Below, piece after piece: positions 1 through 8,069 of a stretch of 64,000 nt of DNA (position 1 is the first letter of the stretch; each line of letters opens with the position of its first letter). Source of the DNA: UBA1351 sp963677885. Lineage in GTDB: Bacteria > Bacillota > Clostridia > Lachnospirales > Vallitaleaceae. The DNA is taken from assembly GCA_963677885.1 (NCBI GenBank), contig OY782500.1, positions 3,596,001 to 3,660,000 on the forward strand, in the 5' to 3' direction. The translations under genes were made by a program, and so were the position numbers. The notes beneath the pieces were generated by a model. The model saw nothing but the letters and a program-made list of their open reading frames with translations. It was not told the origin of the DNA and did not search any database.

Positions 1-72
1 TACTATGATGATGAAAAAGAAGGAGTGGCTGCCTACCTAAGAGATATCATCCATGCCAATGCCCACAAGTAA
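1..72 (+). CDS. C-terminal end of an upstream gene, possibly a Cof-type HAD hydrolase
   Basis: Frame 1 is open from the window edge and ends at TAA 70-72, giving 23 residues that finish in AYLRDIIHANAHK. The stretch DDEKEGVAAYLRDII resembles the end of Cof-type HAD-IIB phosphatases, which often close with a D/E-x-D-G-V-A-x-x-L-E pattern, but so short a tail cannot fix the family. No clear terminator follows before the next gene. Confidence 0.4.
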   Translation, partial: YYDDEKEGVAAYLRDIIHANAHK

Positions 73-236
73 TTTACAAATCTAGAGAAACTTTTTTCCA
101 AGGTTGGGAAGCCGTGTATTTTAATTGAATTTTTATAAAGTCTTCAAACTTCCTTGATTTTTCGTCCTTATACTGTAAATATCAAAACAAAGATTTGGAC
201 AGTAAGATTAGTTGGATAAACAGAAAGTGTGAAGAC

Positions 237-1214
237 ATGGAGATACTTGGAAACTTATTTACTTTTGGAATGGATATCATATCTTTTTTATTTGTTGGTA
301 TAATCGCTTTAACAGCAGGTGTGACCGCCTGGACCAAAGGAAGAAGCGGACTATTTTGGGGAGGAATTACTTTTTTCCTGCCCTGGATGATCTTTTTCGT
401 TTTCTTCCTACCGGTAAAAACCCCTAAATTCCGGTCTTATCTCAAGGACCAACCAGGTTTTAAGGAAAAGAATCCGGTTATTGCATCGATTATGGCCTTA
501 AGTGCTGTTGTGGCCAAGGCAGATGGTCATGTCAGCCAAGGAGAAGTTGATCTTATACGACGATATATAACAGCCAACTTCAGGATCAGCAGCCAGGAAC
601 TTGCTACTTATCAGGAAGCCTTTGACTACGGTAAGAATCACCCTGATGAATATGGTGAATTTGTCAGTATAATCAAAACCTATTACAGTAACCGAAACTT
701 CATACTTTCGCTTTCCTATTTGATGGTGACTGTAGCCATGAAAGATGGCACAATGGGAGTGAGTGAGGAAAGATTCCTAAAGCAGATCATCATAGAGTTG
801 GGCCTTAGTGAATATGAGTTCATCAGTATCAAACAATTTTTTACATCAGGAATGGCAAGGTCTGGTTTTTCGGGAGCCTGGAATCAGAGTGGTTATGGAA
901 ACCGGACTTATGGTGGAGCCGGAGCATACGGTTACGGTAGCAGTGGCTACGGTTCAAGAGGACAAAATGCTTACAGCCAAGGAGCCATGGCAGATGAGTA
1001 TGCCAAAATTCTTGGAGTCAACAAGGAGGATGATCTGGCAACCATCAAGAAAGCCTACCGTAAACTGGCCAAAGAGTATCACCCGGATAAAATGGCCTCT
1101 CAAGGTATGCCTGACGACTATATGAAATTCGCAAATGAGAAGATTGCCAAAATCAATGAAGCCTATGATTACTTTAAGAAAATCAAGGAAGAAGGTCAGA
1201 GACAGGTTGTCTAA
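237..1214 (+). CDS. Membrane-anchored TerB-like / DnaJ-domain protein (DjlA-like layout)
   Basis: A 325-residue protein in three parts. Residues about 5-60 hold two hydrophobic segments. Residues about 80-190 resemble a TerB-like helical domain (SAVVAKADGHVS, followed by a second half with VAMKDGTMGVSEE). A Gly/Tyr-rich linker (about 215-255) leads to a C-terminal J domain (about 258-320) containing the HPD motif in KEYHPDKM, which stimulates Hsp70 ATPase. The layout is that of DjlA, a membrane co-chaperone, so a role in recruiting DnaK to the membrane is likely. I chose ATG 237 because an AG-rich stretch precedes it; an in-frame TTG at 195 would add 14 residues. The gene stands alone and ends in a hairpin terminator. 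Confidence 0.8.
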   Translation: MEILGNLFTFGMDIISFLFVGIIALTAGVTAWTKGRSGLFWGGITFFLPWMIFFVFFLPVKTPKFRSYLKDQPGFKEKNPVIASIMALSAVVAKADGHVSQGEVDLIRRYITANFRISSQELATYQEAFDYGKNHPDEYGEFVSIIKTYYSNRNFILSLSYLMVTVAMKDGTMGVSEERFLKQIIIELGLSEYEFISIKQFFTSGMARSGFSGAWNQSGYGNRTYGGAGAYGYGSSGYGSRGQNAYSQGAMADEYAKILGVNKEDDLATIKKAYRKLAKEYHPDKMASQGMPDDYMKFANEKIAKINEAYDYFKKIKEEGQRQVV

Positions 1215-1267
1215 AGTCCTTATCAAGAGGATATAACATAAATAATTACATATTAAGGATTTTACAG

Positions 1268-1301
1268 AAGCCATTCAATTTAAGATAGTTGAATGGCTTT
1301 T
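1268..1301 (+). terminator. Rho-independent terminator after the DnaJ-domain gene
   Basis: An 11-bp perfect stem (AAGCCATTCAA with TTGAATGGCTT) closes a 10-nt loop and runs into a short T tract, 54 bp after the stop codon. Confidence 0.8.
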
Positions 1302-1402
1302 AGTGAAATTTCCTTTTGATCCTAATTATATTTAATATCTTAGGATGCTTTATAAGTATTTTATGGATTCGGAAAGCTTATGTAAATTTATTTGAAAAAA
1401 CC

Positions 1403-1431
1403 TTGACAAAAATATATCAGTATATTAGAAT
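1403..1431 (+). promoter_or_regulatory. Sigma-A type promoter of the CoA-disulfide reductase gene
   Basis: TTGACA (1403-1408), a 17-bp spacer and TAGAAT (1426-1431). The surrounding 1411-1480 stretch is almost pure A/T with many short ATATA-type inverted repeats and could hold a repressor site. The remaining 1302-1550 sequence is an untranslated leader of roughly 110 nt in which I see no known riboswitch. Confidence 0.75.
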
Positions 1432-1550
1432 ATACAAACGATATAAATTATATAAACATAATATATAAAGATAACGATTCAAACCAATCACAAACCCAAA
1501 AACAAGGTCAAGCTATGGATGGGATTGACAAAAATTTAGCGAGGTAAGTC

Positions 1551-4037
1551 ATGAGTAAAAAAGTACTAATCGTCGGTGGTGTTGCAGGTGGAGCCTCAAC
1601 AGCGGCCAGACTAAGACGTCTTGATGAAAATATTGAAATCATCATGTTTGAAAGAGGAGAGTATATTTCCTTTGCCAACTGTGGTCTTCCCTATTACATC
1701 GGTGGAACGATCAAGGAAAGAGATGCCTTATTGGTTCAAACCCCAGAAGCAATGAGTGCACGTTTTAACATTGATATTCGCACCAACAATGAAGTTATTG
1801 ATATCGATAAAAATGATAAAAAAATAACAGTTTTTGACAAGAAAAAAGATATTAAATACGAAGAATCCTACGATATTTTAGTCCTTTCACCAGGATCTAC
1901 ACCTATTAAACCACCAATTCCGGGTATTGATGCTTCCAATATTTTCTCCTTATGGAACATTCCTGATACAGATAGAATCAAGAATTACGTAACCAAGCAT
2001 GATATCAAAAAGGCCACAGTAATCGGCGGTGGATTTATCGGTATCGAAATGGTAGAGAACCTTCACGATCTTGGTGTTGAAGTCAATCTTGTGGAAATGG
2101 CTGACCAGGTCATGGCTCCTCTTGATTATGAAATGGCCCAATTGGTACACAACCACCTGTCAACACAAGGTGTACATCTATATCTCAAAAACGGTGTAAA
2201 ATCTTTTGAATATAAGAAGGGTGTAACAACTGTTTCCTTACAAGACGGAACTGAGCTGCCATCAGATATGGTTATCCTAAGCATCGGTATTTCTCCAAAT
2301 GGAGAACTTGCCAAGGCTGCAGGACTTGAACTGAACAAACGTGGTGGTATCGTTGTGGACGATCACCTGAAAACCTCCGACGATTCCATCTATGCCCTTG
2401 GTGATGTTATTGAAGTCAATGACTATGTAACCGGTGATAAAACCATGATCCCGCTGGCGGGTCCTGCCAACAAGCAGGGTAGAATCGTCGCCAACAACAT
2501 TGTTGGTAAGGATTCCATCTATGAAGGAAGCCAGGGAACCAGTGTTGCCAAGATTTTTGACTTTACAGTGGCAACTACCGGCCTCAATGAAAAACAACTG
2601 GAGAGAAATGGTAAAGTCTACGGCAAAGACTACTTCTTAACTGTAGTTCAGCCAAAGTCTCATGCAGGCTACTACCCAGGTGCTTTCCCCATGACCCTTA
2701 AAGTTATTTTTGATAAGGATGGAAAGGTTCTTGGAGCTCAAAATGTAGGTCTTGACGGTGTTGAAAAACGTATTGATGTCATCGCATCTGTTATGCGTTT
2801 CGGAGCCACCATCTATGACCTTCAAAGACTTGAACTTGCCTATGCACCTCCTTACTCATCAGCAAAAGACCCGGTCAACATGGCTGGATTTGCAGCTGAG
2901 AATATCTTAACAGGTGAGCAACCGGCCATCTTATGGAGAGAAATCACCAACCTATCGGACAATCAGGTTCTTCTGGATGTTCGTGAAAAAATCGAAGTAG
3001 AACTCGGTGCTATTGATGGCTCAATCCACATCCCTGTTGACGATCTTCGTGACCGTATGGATGAACTGGATAAGTCAAAAACCTACATCGTATACTGTGC
3101 AGTTGGTGTCCGTGGCTATATAGCAACCCGTTTGCTTCGTCAATCCGGTTTTGAAGCCATTAACATGATTGGTGGTTATAACCTCTACAAATATTATGAT
3201 AAAGATTTTGTAAATCCTAACTGCCTGGTGAGTGATACAGAAGGATTTGAAAGAGATAAAGACGGAACGCCAATCCATACAGACAAGGTTGTTGTTAAAA
3301 CTTCCAAATTACAGGATGCTATAGAATTGGATGCCTGTGGCTTGCAATGCCCAGGTCCAATCATGAAAACCAATACAAAAATGACTTCTTTGGCAGATGG
3401 TGATATCCTAAAGGTTCTTGCAACAGACCCAGGATTCCCAGTTGACGTAAAAGCCTGGGCCAAGAAAACAGGTAACGGCTTCATTAAGTCTGAAAAAGAA
3501 AATGGCAATTATGTTGCCTACCTGCAAAAAGGCGGTATCAAGGCACCAACCAACTCCCTGCAAACCAAGGATTCTTCAACTATGGTTGTTTTCTCCGGTG
3601 ACCTGGACAAAGCCCTTGCAACGATGATCATTGCCAACGGGGCAAAAGCCATGGGTAAAGACGTTACCTTATTCTTTACTTTTTGGGGGCTTAACATCCT
3701 TAGAAAACACGAAAAAGTATCGGTCAAAAAATCCTGGTCAGAAGCCATGTTCGGTAAGATGATGCCAAGAGGCAGCAAAAACCTTAAACTGAGCAAGATG
3801 AATATGGCTGGTGCTGGAACCATGATGATGCACCGGGAAATGGGACAAAAGAACGTTAATACCCTTGACGAACTTATCCAGTCAGCCCTGGACTCAGGCA
3901 TCAAATTCGTTGCCTGTACCATGTCTATGGACATTATGGGTATCAAGGAAGAAGAGTTAATTGATGGTGTCGACTTTGGTGGAGTTGCTTCCTATCTTGG
4001 AGCTGCTGATGAATCCAATCATAATCTGTTCATCTAG
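1551..4037 (+). CDS. CoA-disulfide reductase / rhodanese / TusA / DsrE2 four-domain fusion protein
   Basis: An 828-residue fusion of sulfur-handling modules. Residues 1-445 form an FAD/NAD(P)H pyridine-nucleotide disulfide reductase of the CoA-disulfide reductase type: GGVAGGAS dinucleotide fold, single active cysteine C44 in SFANCGLPYY, and the GDVIEV FAD motif. Residues about 455-545 form a rhodanese domain with C516 in the CAVGVRG loop. Residues about 590-660 form a TusA sulfur carrier with CxxxCPGP (C596, C600). Residues about 670-828 form a DsrE-family domain with conserved C789. All expected sulfur-carrying cysteines are present. The likely job is to reduce CoA or polysulfide disulfides and pass sulfane sulfur between domains in one cytoplasmic polypeptide. 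Shine-Dalgarno GAGGT precedes the ATG. Confidence 0.93.
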   Translation: MSKKVLIVGGVAGGASTAARLRRLDENIEIIMFERGEYISFANCGLPYYIGGTIKERDALLVQTPEAMSARFNIDIRTNNEVIDIDKNDKKITVFDKKKDIKYEESYDILVLSPGSTPIKPPIPGIDASNIFSLWNIPDTDRIKNYVTKHDIKKATVIGGGFIGIEMVENLHDLGVEVNLVEMADQVMAPLDYEMAQLVHNHLSTQGVHLYLKNGVKSFEYKKGVTTVSLQDGTELPSDMVILSIGISPNGELAKAAGLELNKRGGIVVDDHLKTSDDSIYALGDVIEVNDYVTGDKTMIPLAGPANKQGRIVANNIVGKDSIYEGSQGTSVAKIFDFTVATTGLNEKQLERNGKVYGKDYFLTVVQPKSHAGYYPGAFPMTLKVIFDKDGKVLGAQNVGLDGVEKRIDVIASVMRFGATIYDLQRLELAYAPPYSSAKDPVNMAGFAAENILTGEQPAILWREITNLSDNQVLLDVREKIEVELGAIDGSIHIPVDDLRDRMDELDKSKTYIVYCAVGVRGYIATRLLRQSGFEAINMIGGYNLYKYYDKDFVNPNCLVSDTEGFERDKDGTPIHTDKVVVKTSKLQDAIELDACGLQCPGPIMKTNTKMTSLADGDILKVLATDPGFPVDVKAWAKKTGNGFIKSEKENGNYVAYLQKGGIKAPTNSLQTKDSSTMVVFSGDLDKALATMIIANGAKAMGKDVTLFFTFWGLNILRKHEKVSVKKSWSEAMFGKMMPRGSKNLKLSKMNMAGAGTMMMHREMGQKNVNTLDELIQSALDSGIKFVACTMSMDIMGIKEEELIDGVDFGGVASYLGAADESNHNLFI

Positions 4038-4087
4038 ATCTTTGTATCTAGTATCGAGTTAATAAATTTAATAGTCATAGAGTAGTC

Positions 4088-4125
4088 AAAAACACCCCTT
4101 CATCTGCGGATGAAAGGGTGTTTTT
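4088..4125. terminator. Bidirectional terminator between converging genes
   Basis: A stem AACACCC-TTCATC / GATGAA-GGGTGTT with a TGCG loop is flanked by A5 on the left and T5 on the right, so it can stop transcription from both the reductase gene and the converging aminopeptidase gene. Confidence 0.85.
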
Positions 4126-4150
4126 CGATACATAAACTAAATATTCTGGC

Positions 4151-5266
4151 TTATTTCAAATTCTCAGGATTCAGACACTTGAGTTCCTCAAGGACAAAGA
4201 GTCCATTGTCTCTAATAAGTACATCATCAAAATAAATCTGTCCACCACCATACTCTTCGGTCTGGATACAAACTAGATCCCAGTGAATCGCTGAACGGTT
4301 GGTGTTGTCACAATCCTCATAAGCGTTACCAGGTGTGAAGTGGAAAGAGCCCATGATTTTTTCATCGAAAAGGGTTTCTTTCATTGGGTGAAGGATGTAT
4401 GGATTGACGCCTATTGCAAATTCGCCAACGTATCTTGCACCTTCATCGGTATCAAGAACAGCGTTTATTTTTTCGGTGTTGTTGGCTCTTGCCTCGATAA
4501 TCTTACCGTCTTTAAAGGTGAATTTAATGTTCTCATAAGTGAAGCCCTGGTATTCAGCAGGTGCATTGTAGGAAAGGGTTCCGTTGATAGAATCCTTAAC
4601 CGGTGCAGAGTAAACTTCACCGTCAGGTATATTTAACTCCCCGGCACACTTGATTCCTGGAAGACCTTTAATGGAGAAAGTCAGGTCGGTTCCCGGGCCA
4701 ACGATACGGACTTTGTCTGTTTTGTCCATGAGCTGTTTGAGGGGTTCCATAGCCTTATCCATTTTAGAATAATCAAGATTACATACATCAAAGTAAAAAT
4801 CTTCAAAGGCTTCAGTACTTGTATTGTTAAGTTGAGCATAAGCAGATGTTGGGTAACGAAGGACTACCCATCTGGTTGTATTAACACGGATTTCAGAATG
4901 CACTGGTTTGTTGTAAAGGCTCATATATAAAGCCATTTTATCTGATGGGACATCAGCAGTTTCCGTAATATTATTCATACCTCGAACACTGATGAAACAG
5001 TCCATGGCTTCCATTTCCATAGAATCCCAGGAAGCTAATGCCTTCAGCTGTTCTTCGGAAGCTCCAAGAAGAAGTTCACGGTGAATTCTTGGATCAGTCA
5101 TTTTAACAAAGGGAATGCCTTCAGCCTTGTAGACTTCTTTTACCAGTTGACGGATAAGAGGCTTTGGTTCATCACCGATACAGTTTAATAATACCTTGTC
5201 CCCTTTTTTTACTTTAGTTGAATAATTTACCAGGTTGCTTGCCAGTTTTTCAATTCGTGGATCCAT
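4151..5266 (-). CDS. M29-family aminopeptidase (AmpS / thermophilic leucyl aminopeptidase type)
   Basis: A 371-residue metallopeptidase matching the usual length of clan MQ family M29. It carries the family's C-terminal metal-site segments: GEVYSAP, a GEFAIGVNP-type stretch, NRSAIHWDLV and YFDDVLI, which supply Glu, His and Asp ligands. The family removes N-terminal residues from peptides in the cytoplasm using two divalent metal ions. AAGGAGT lies 8 nt before the ATG. The gene is monocistronic and converges on the reductase gene, sharing its terminator. Confidence 0.88.
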   Translation of the reverse strand: MDPRIEKLASNLVNYSTKVKKGDKVLLNCIGDEPKPLIRQLVKEVYKAEGIPFVKMTDPRIHRELLLGASEEQLKALASWDSMEMEAMDCFISVRGMNNITETADVPSDKMALYMSLYNKPVHSEIRVNTTRWVVLRYPTSAYAQLNNTSTEAFEDFYFDVCNLDYSKMDKAMEPLKQLMDKTDKVRIVGPGTDLTFSIKGLPGIKCAGELNIPDGEVYSAPVKDSINGTLSYNAPAEYQGFTYENIKFTFKDGKIIEARANNTEKINAVLDTDEGARYVGEFAIGVNPYILHPMKETLFDEKIMGSFHFTPGNAYEDCDNTNRSAIHWDLVCIQTEEYGGGQIYFDDVLIRDNGLFVLEELKCLNPENLK

Positions 5267-5428
5267 CTTATACTCCTTATAGTTTTACTTTAATCTGTCT
5301 AATAACCTTGAATGTTTTAAGGCTATCTAATATAATAAAACATTATAGCATATTTTACGTACTTTCCATAGATAAACTGTAAAATCTTCATCCATGGAAA
5401 GGTAGGATAACAAGTTAGTCATGTCTTA

Positions 5429-5437
5429 TGTTATAAT
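5429..5437 (+). promoter_or_regulatory. Extended -10 promoter element of asnS
   Basis: TGT-TATAAT (5429-5437) is an extended -10 box 48 bp before the asnS start; no convincing -35 is present. The leader is too short for a T-box and has no AGGGTGG-type specifier antiterminator. Confidence 0.55.
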
Positions 5438-5484
5438 ACATGTAAAATGTGGCAAGAGCCATGCATATGAAGGAAGGTACAATC

Positions 5485-6876
5485 ATGAACACAGTATTAG
5501 TCAAAGACTTATTTGCTGATGTGAAGCCTTATGCGGATAAGGAAATCACAGTAGCCGGATGGATACGCAGCATCCGAGCATCCAGCAATTTCGGTTTTAT
5601 GGTCATTAATGACGGAACCCATTTCAAAACATTACAAATCGTACTGAACGCTGACCTTGAAGGATACAAGGAGCTGTCAAAATTAAACGTCGGTTCTGCA
5701 ATTATTGCAAAAGGACTTCTAGTAGAAACACCAGGTGCAAAACAACCCTTTGAATTACAGGCAACTGAAGTTAGTGTAGAAGGAGAATCTGCTCCTGACT
5801 ATCCACTTCAAAAGAAAAGACACGGTTTTGAGTTCTTAAGAACGATTGAACATCTTCGCCCAAGAACCAATACTTTTGCAGCTGTATTTCGTGTTCGTTC
5901 ACTGACAGCTCACGCAATCCATAATTTCTTTGCAGAAAAAGGATTTGTATATGTTCATACACCCATCATCACTGCCAGTGATGCAGAAGGTGCCGGTGAA
6001 ATGTTTAAGGTAACAACTTTAGATGCCAACAATCTTCCAAAAACTGAGGAAGGTGACATCGACTATAAAGAGGACTTCTTCGGACAGGAAACATCACTGA
6101 CGGTTAGTGGCCAGTTAAACGTTGAAACCTATGCTATGGCCTTTAGAAATGTATATACATTTGGTCCAACCTTTAGAGCGGAAAACTCCAATACACCAAG
6201 ACATGCAGCAGAGTTCTGGATGATCGAGCCTGAAATGGCTTTTGCAGACCTTATTGATGATATGGAGGTTGCAGAAGAAATGATTAAATACATTATCACT
6301 TACGTTAGAGAGCATGCGCCTGAAGAAATGGCTTTCTTTAACCAATTCGTTGACAAAGGCTTATTAGAGCGTTTGGACAATGTTGTTTCCAACAGCTTTG
6401 AACGTATCACTTATACCAAAGCTATTGAAATTCTTGAAAAAAATAACGAAAACTTCGATTTCCCAGTTAAATGGGGAAGTGATCTTCAGACAGAACATGA
6501 GCGCTACTTGACTGAAGAAATTTATAAGAAGCCGGTATTCGTTACAGATTATCCAAAAGACATCAAAGCTTTCTATATGAAGTTAAACGATGATGAAAAA
6601 ACCGTAGCAGCCATGGATTTATTAGTTCCTGGTGTTGGTGAAATCATCGGTGGATCTCAACGTGAGGATGACTACAACCTGATGCTTGCCCGTATGGAAG
6701 AAATGGGGCTCGATCCTGAAGATTACTGGTGGTACCTTGACCTTCGTAAATACGGTGGATGCCGTCACGCAGGATTCGGTCTCGGCTTCGAGCGTATGAT
6801 CATGTACATGACCGGTATGAGTAATATTCGTGACGTCATTTCCTTCCCAAGAACGGTTAATAACTGTCATATTTAG
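5485..6876 (+). CDS. asnS: Asparaginyl-tRNA synthetase
   Basis: A class IIb aminoacyl-tRNA synthetase of 463 residues that charges tRNA-Asn with asparagine. An N-terminal OB-fold anticodon-binding domain (about 1-120, with ITVAGWIRSIRASSNFGFMVIND) is followed by the catalytic core with motif 2 (FRAENSNTPRHAAEFWMIEPE) and motif 3 (GFGLGFERMIMYMTG). The length equals the E. coli-type enzyme rather than the shorter 430-residue form. I set the start at ATG 5485 because AAGGAAGG lies at the right distance; an upstream in-frame start at 5449 has no ribosome site. Expression seems not to be controlled by a T-box. Confidence 0.95.
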   Translation: MNTVLVKDLFADVKPYADKEITVAGWIRSIRASSNFGFMVINDGTHFKTLQIVLNADLEGYKELSKLNVGSAIIAKGLLVETPGAKQPFELQATEVSVEGESAPDYPLQKKRHGFEFLRTIEHLRPRTNTFAAVFRVRSLTAHAIHNFFAEKGFVYVHTPIITASDAEGAGEMFKVTTLDANNLPKTEEGDIDYKEDFFGQETSLTVSGQLNVETYAMAFRNVYTFGPTFRAENSNTPRHAAEFWMIEPEMAFADLIDDMEVAEEMIKYIITYVREHAPEEMAFFNQFVDKGLLERLDNVVSNSFERITYTKAIEILEKNNENFDFPVKWGSDLQTEHERYLTEEIYKKPVFVTDYPKDIKAFYMKLNDDEKTVAAMDLLVPGVGEIIGGSQREDDYNLMLARMEEMGLDPEDYWWYLDLRKYGGCRHAGFGLGFERMIMYMTGMSNIRDVISFPRTVNNCHI

Positions 6877-7022
6877 ATGGGAGTTTTTGTGGATCTAAGT
6901 ATTTAGGATATATTTCAATGAAAGTTATCGATATGTAACATATTAAAGATATGAAATATATTTAGGGCCTTTAAGCTGGTTGCAATGCTGGTTTGGGGCT
7001 CTTTTTTTGTTTGTTCAGTGGG

Positions 7023-7156
7023 ACAGGCCCAGGTATGGTGCTCCTAGTGACCGGGCGGTGGATCCCAAATGGGAGGCAACTTGCTTGTAACTGTAGATGT
7101 AGCCTCCCATTCGTGAGCCAAAGCCCAGCCACCAGGACACCATACCTAGACCCTGT
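7023..7156 (-). repeat. Long imperfect hairpin, arm A (type 1)
   Basis: Nested stems: ACAGG/CCTGT, GGTATGGTG (7032-7040) with CACCATACC (7138-7146), a GTGACCGGGC / GCCCAGCCAC helix with two mismatches, and ATGGGAGGC (7069-7077) with GCCTCCCAT (7102-7110). On the minus strand the unpaired inner loop reads TTTGGCTCACGA opposite TTGGGATCCACC. The same loop is present in the three other arms, whose stems differ in sequence. Confidence 0.8.
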
Positions 7157-7613
7157 GCATTGAAAGACAGAAGAAGAGGCCATTAGCAGCATCAAGATAT
7201 CTTAATGATACTTATTCATTTATAATGATTATTCTAAAAGTCAGATAATTCTAATCGATAGCATGTTATTGATAATCCTGATGACAAGATACCAAAATCT
7301 AAAAATCCCACCTAAATTTACGCCTCTACATCCCGGTCTGGCGGATATGGGTCGAAAATTCGGATTCTAGATACTACAGTTCTAAATCATCCCCCATACT
7401 CAATACATCCGTCAAAACAATGAAGTCCTAGGTGAAAAATTTTAGAAATACCTTCGGTATAGATTTTCGGTCACTTCTTAGAAGTTGGTCTTGTATGATA
7501 AAGACCTAGGAAGTGGATGTCTGATTATAAGTAAGCTTTATCTTGTATTGATCATGACGAGTTTACAAAGTCATAAGCTATTACCCTATATTCTTCTATC
7601 AAATATCCATAAC

Positions 7614-7749
7614 GACAGGCATGTGGGTTGCATGTCCTGGCTCATGGGCTTTGAGTCACGAATGTGCCACAACCTTGAACTCTCTATAAGGTGTGGCACA
7701 TTTGGGAGGCACCGCCCATGAGATAGGAGCTTGCAGCCTGCATGCCGTC
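7614..7749 (+). repeat. Long imperfect hairpin, arm B (type 2)
   Basis: Nested stems: GGCATG/CATGCC with a bulged A, GGTTGCA (7626-7632) with TGCAGCC (7732-7738), CTCATGGGC (7641-7649) with GCCCATGAG (7714-7722), and ATGTGCCACA (7662-7671) with TGTGGCACAT (7692-7701). The inner loop is TTTGAGTCACGA opposite TTGGGAGGCACC, as in arms A, C and D. Confidence 0.8.
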
Positions 7750-7986
7750 CCTATCGAAACATATGACTTAGATAAAATTGTATATACATATGACCCACAG
7801 CAATATCGCCACATAAACCAAAAGATATAACCCGCTACTTCCAATCAGCACATCCACTCCAAAATCCATATCATCCAAAACCCAAATTCCAAGAAAAAAC
7901 CCAAAATCCAAACCAATTTTCTAAAATTTTCTCCAATTTATACAATTTGTTCATAAATTATACATTTCAAGATAACATATGCTATT

Positions 7987-8049
7987 TATAATGGTCTTTA
8001 TATTGGGAAAATACTTCGTTGGGGAACGAAAGGTTACAGTATTTTTTCC
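7987..8049 (+). promoter_or_regulatory. Promoter -10 and leader hairpin of the rsgI-like operon
   Basis: TATAAT at 7987-7992 has only a weak -35 (TTTCAA 7965-7970). The leader then folds into a compact hairpin: GGAAAATACT (8006-8015) pairs with AGTATTTT-TT-CC (8038-8049) around an inner TTCGTT/AACGAA hairpin. The closing arm contains T6 and could act as an attenuator. I do not recognise it as a named riboswitch. Confidence 0.45.
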
Positions 8050-8069
8050 AGGGCTAAATGGAGGGAATC

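Larger units (their letters stand above)
7020..7751 (+). mobile_element. Composite palindromic element, copy 1 (no coding capacity)
   Basis: This block fills most of the 1.2-kb gene-free gap after asnS. It begins GGGACAGG and ends CCGTCCC, so its extreme ends are inverted. Inside are two facing long hairpins (arm A 7023-7156, minus sense; arm B 7614-7749, plus sense) separated by a 457-bp spacer without a convincing gene. The same plan, arm types and end sequences recur in inverted orientation at 31197-31663. Homology between copies continues just inside the arms (a GACAGAAGA stretch after arm A, CGACAGGC at arm B). The size and inverted ends suggest a non-autonomous mobile element, but no transposase or clear target duplication is visible. 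The rest of the gap (6877-7019 and 7752-7986) holds nothing I recognise. Confidence 0.6.

Noticed and set aside
3518..3946. 142-codon open frame opposite the CoA-disulfide reductase gene
   Set aside because: Antisense shadow of a conserved domain; no start signal or family resemblance.
5281..5484. T-box riboswitch before asnS
   Set aside because: The leader is short and lacks the AGGGTGG antiterminator bulge sequence and a specifier stem.
6961..7019. Terminator directly after asnS
   Set aside because: A T7 run is present at about 7002-7009, but the sequence before it does not form a convincing stem.
7020..7751. Integron attC site or IS200/IS605 end
   Set aside because: No GTTRRRY/RYYYAAC core pair and no TnpA/TnpB gene; the two facing hairpins and conserved internal loops do not fit either class.
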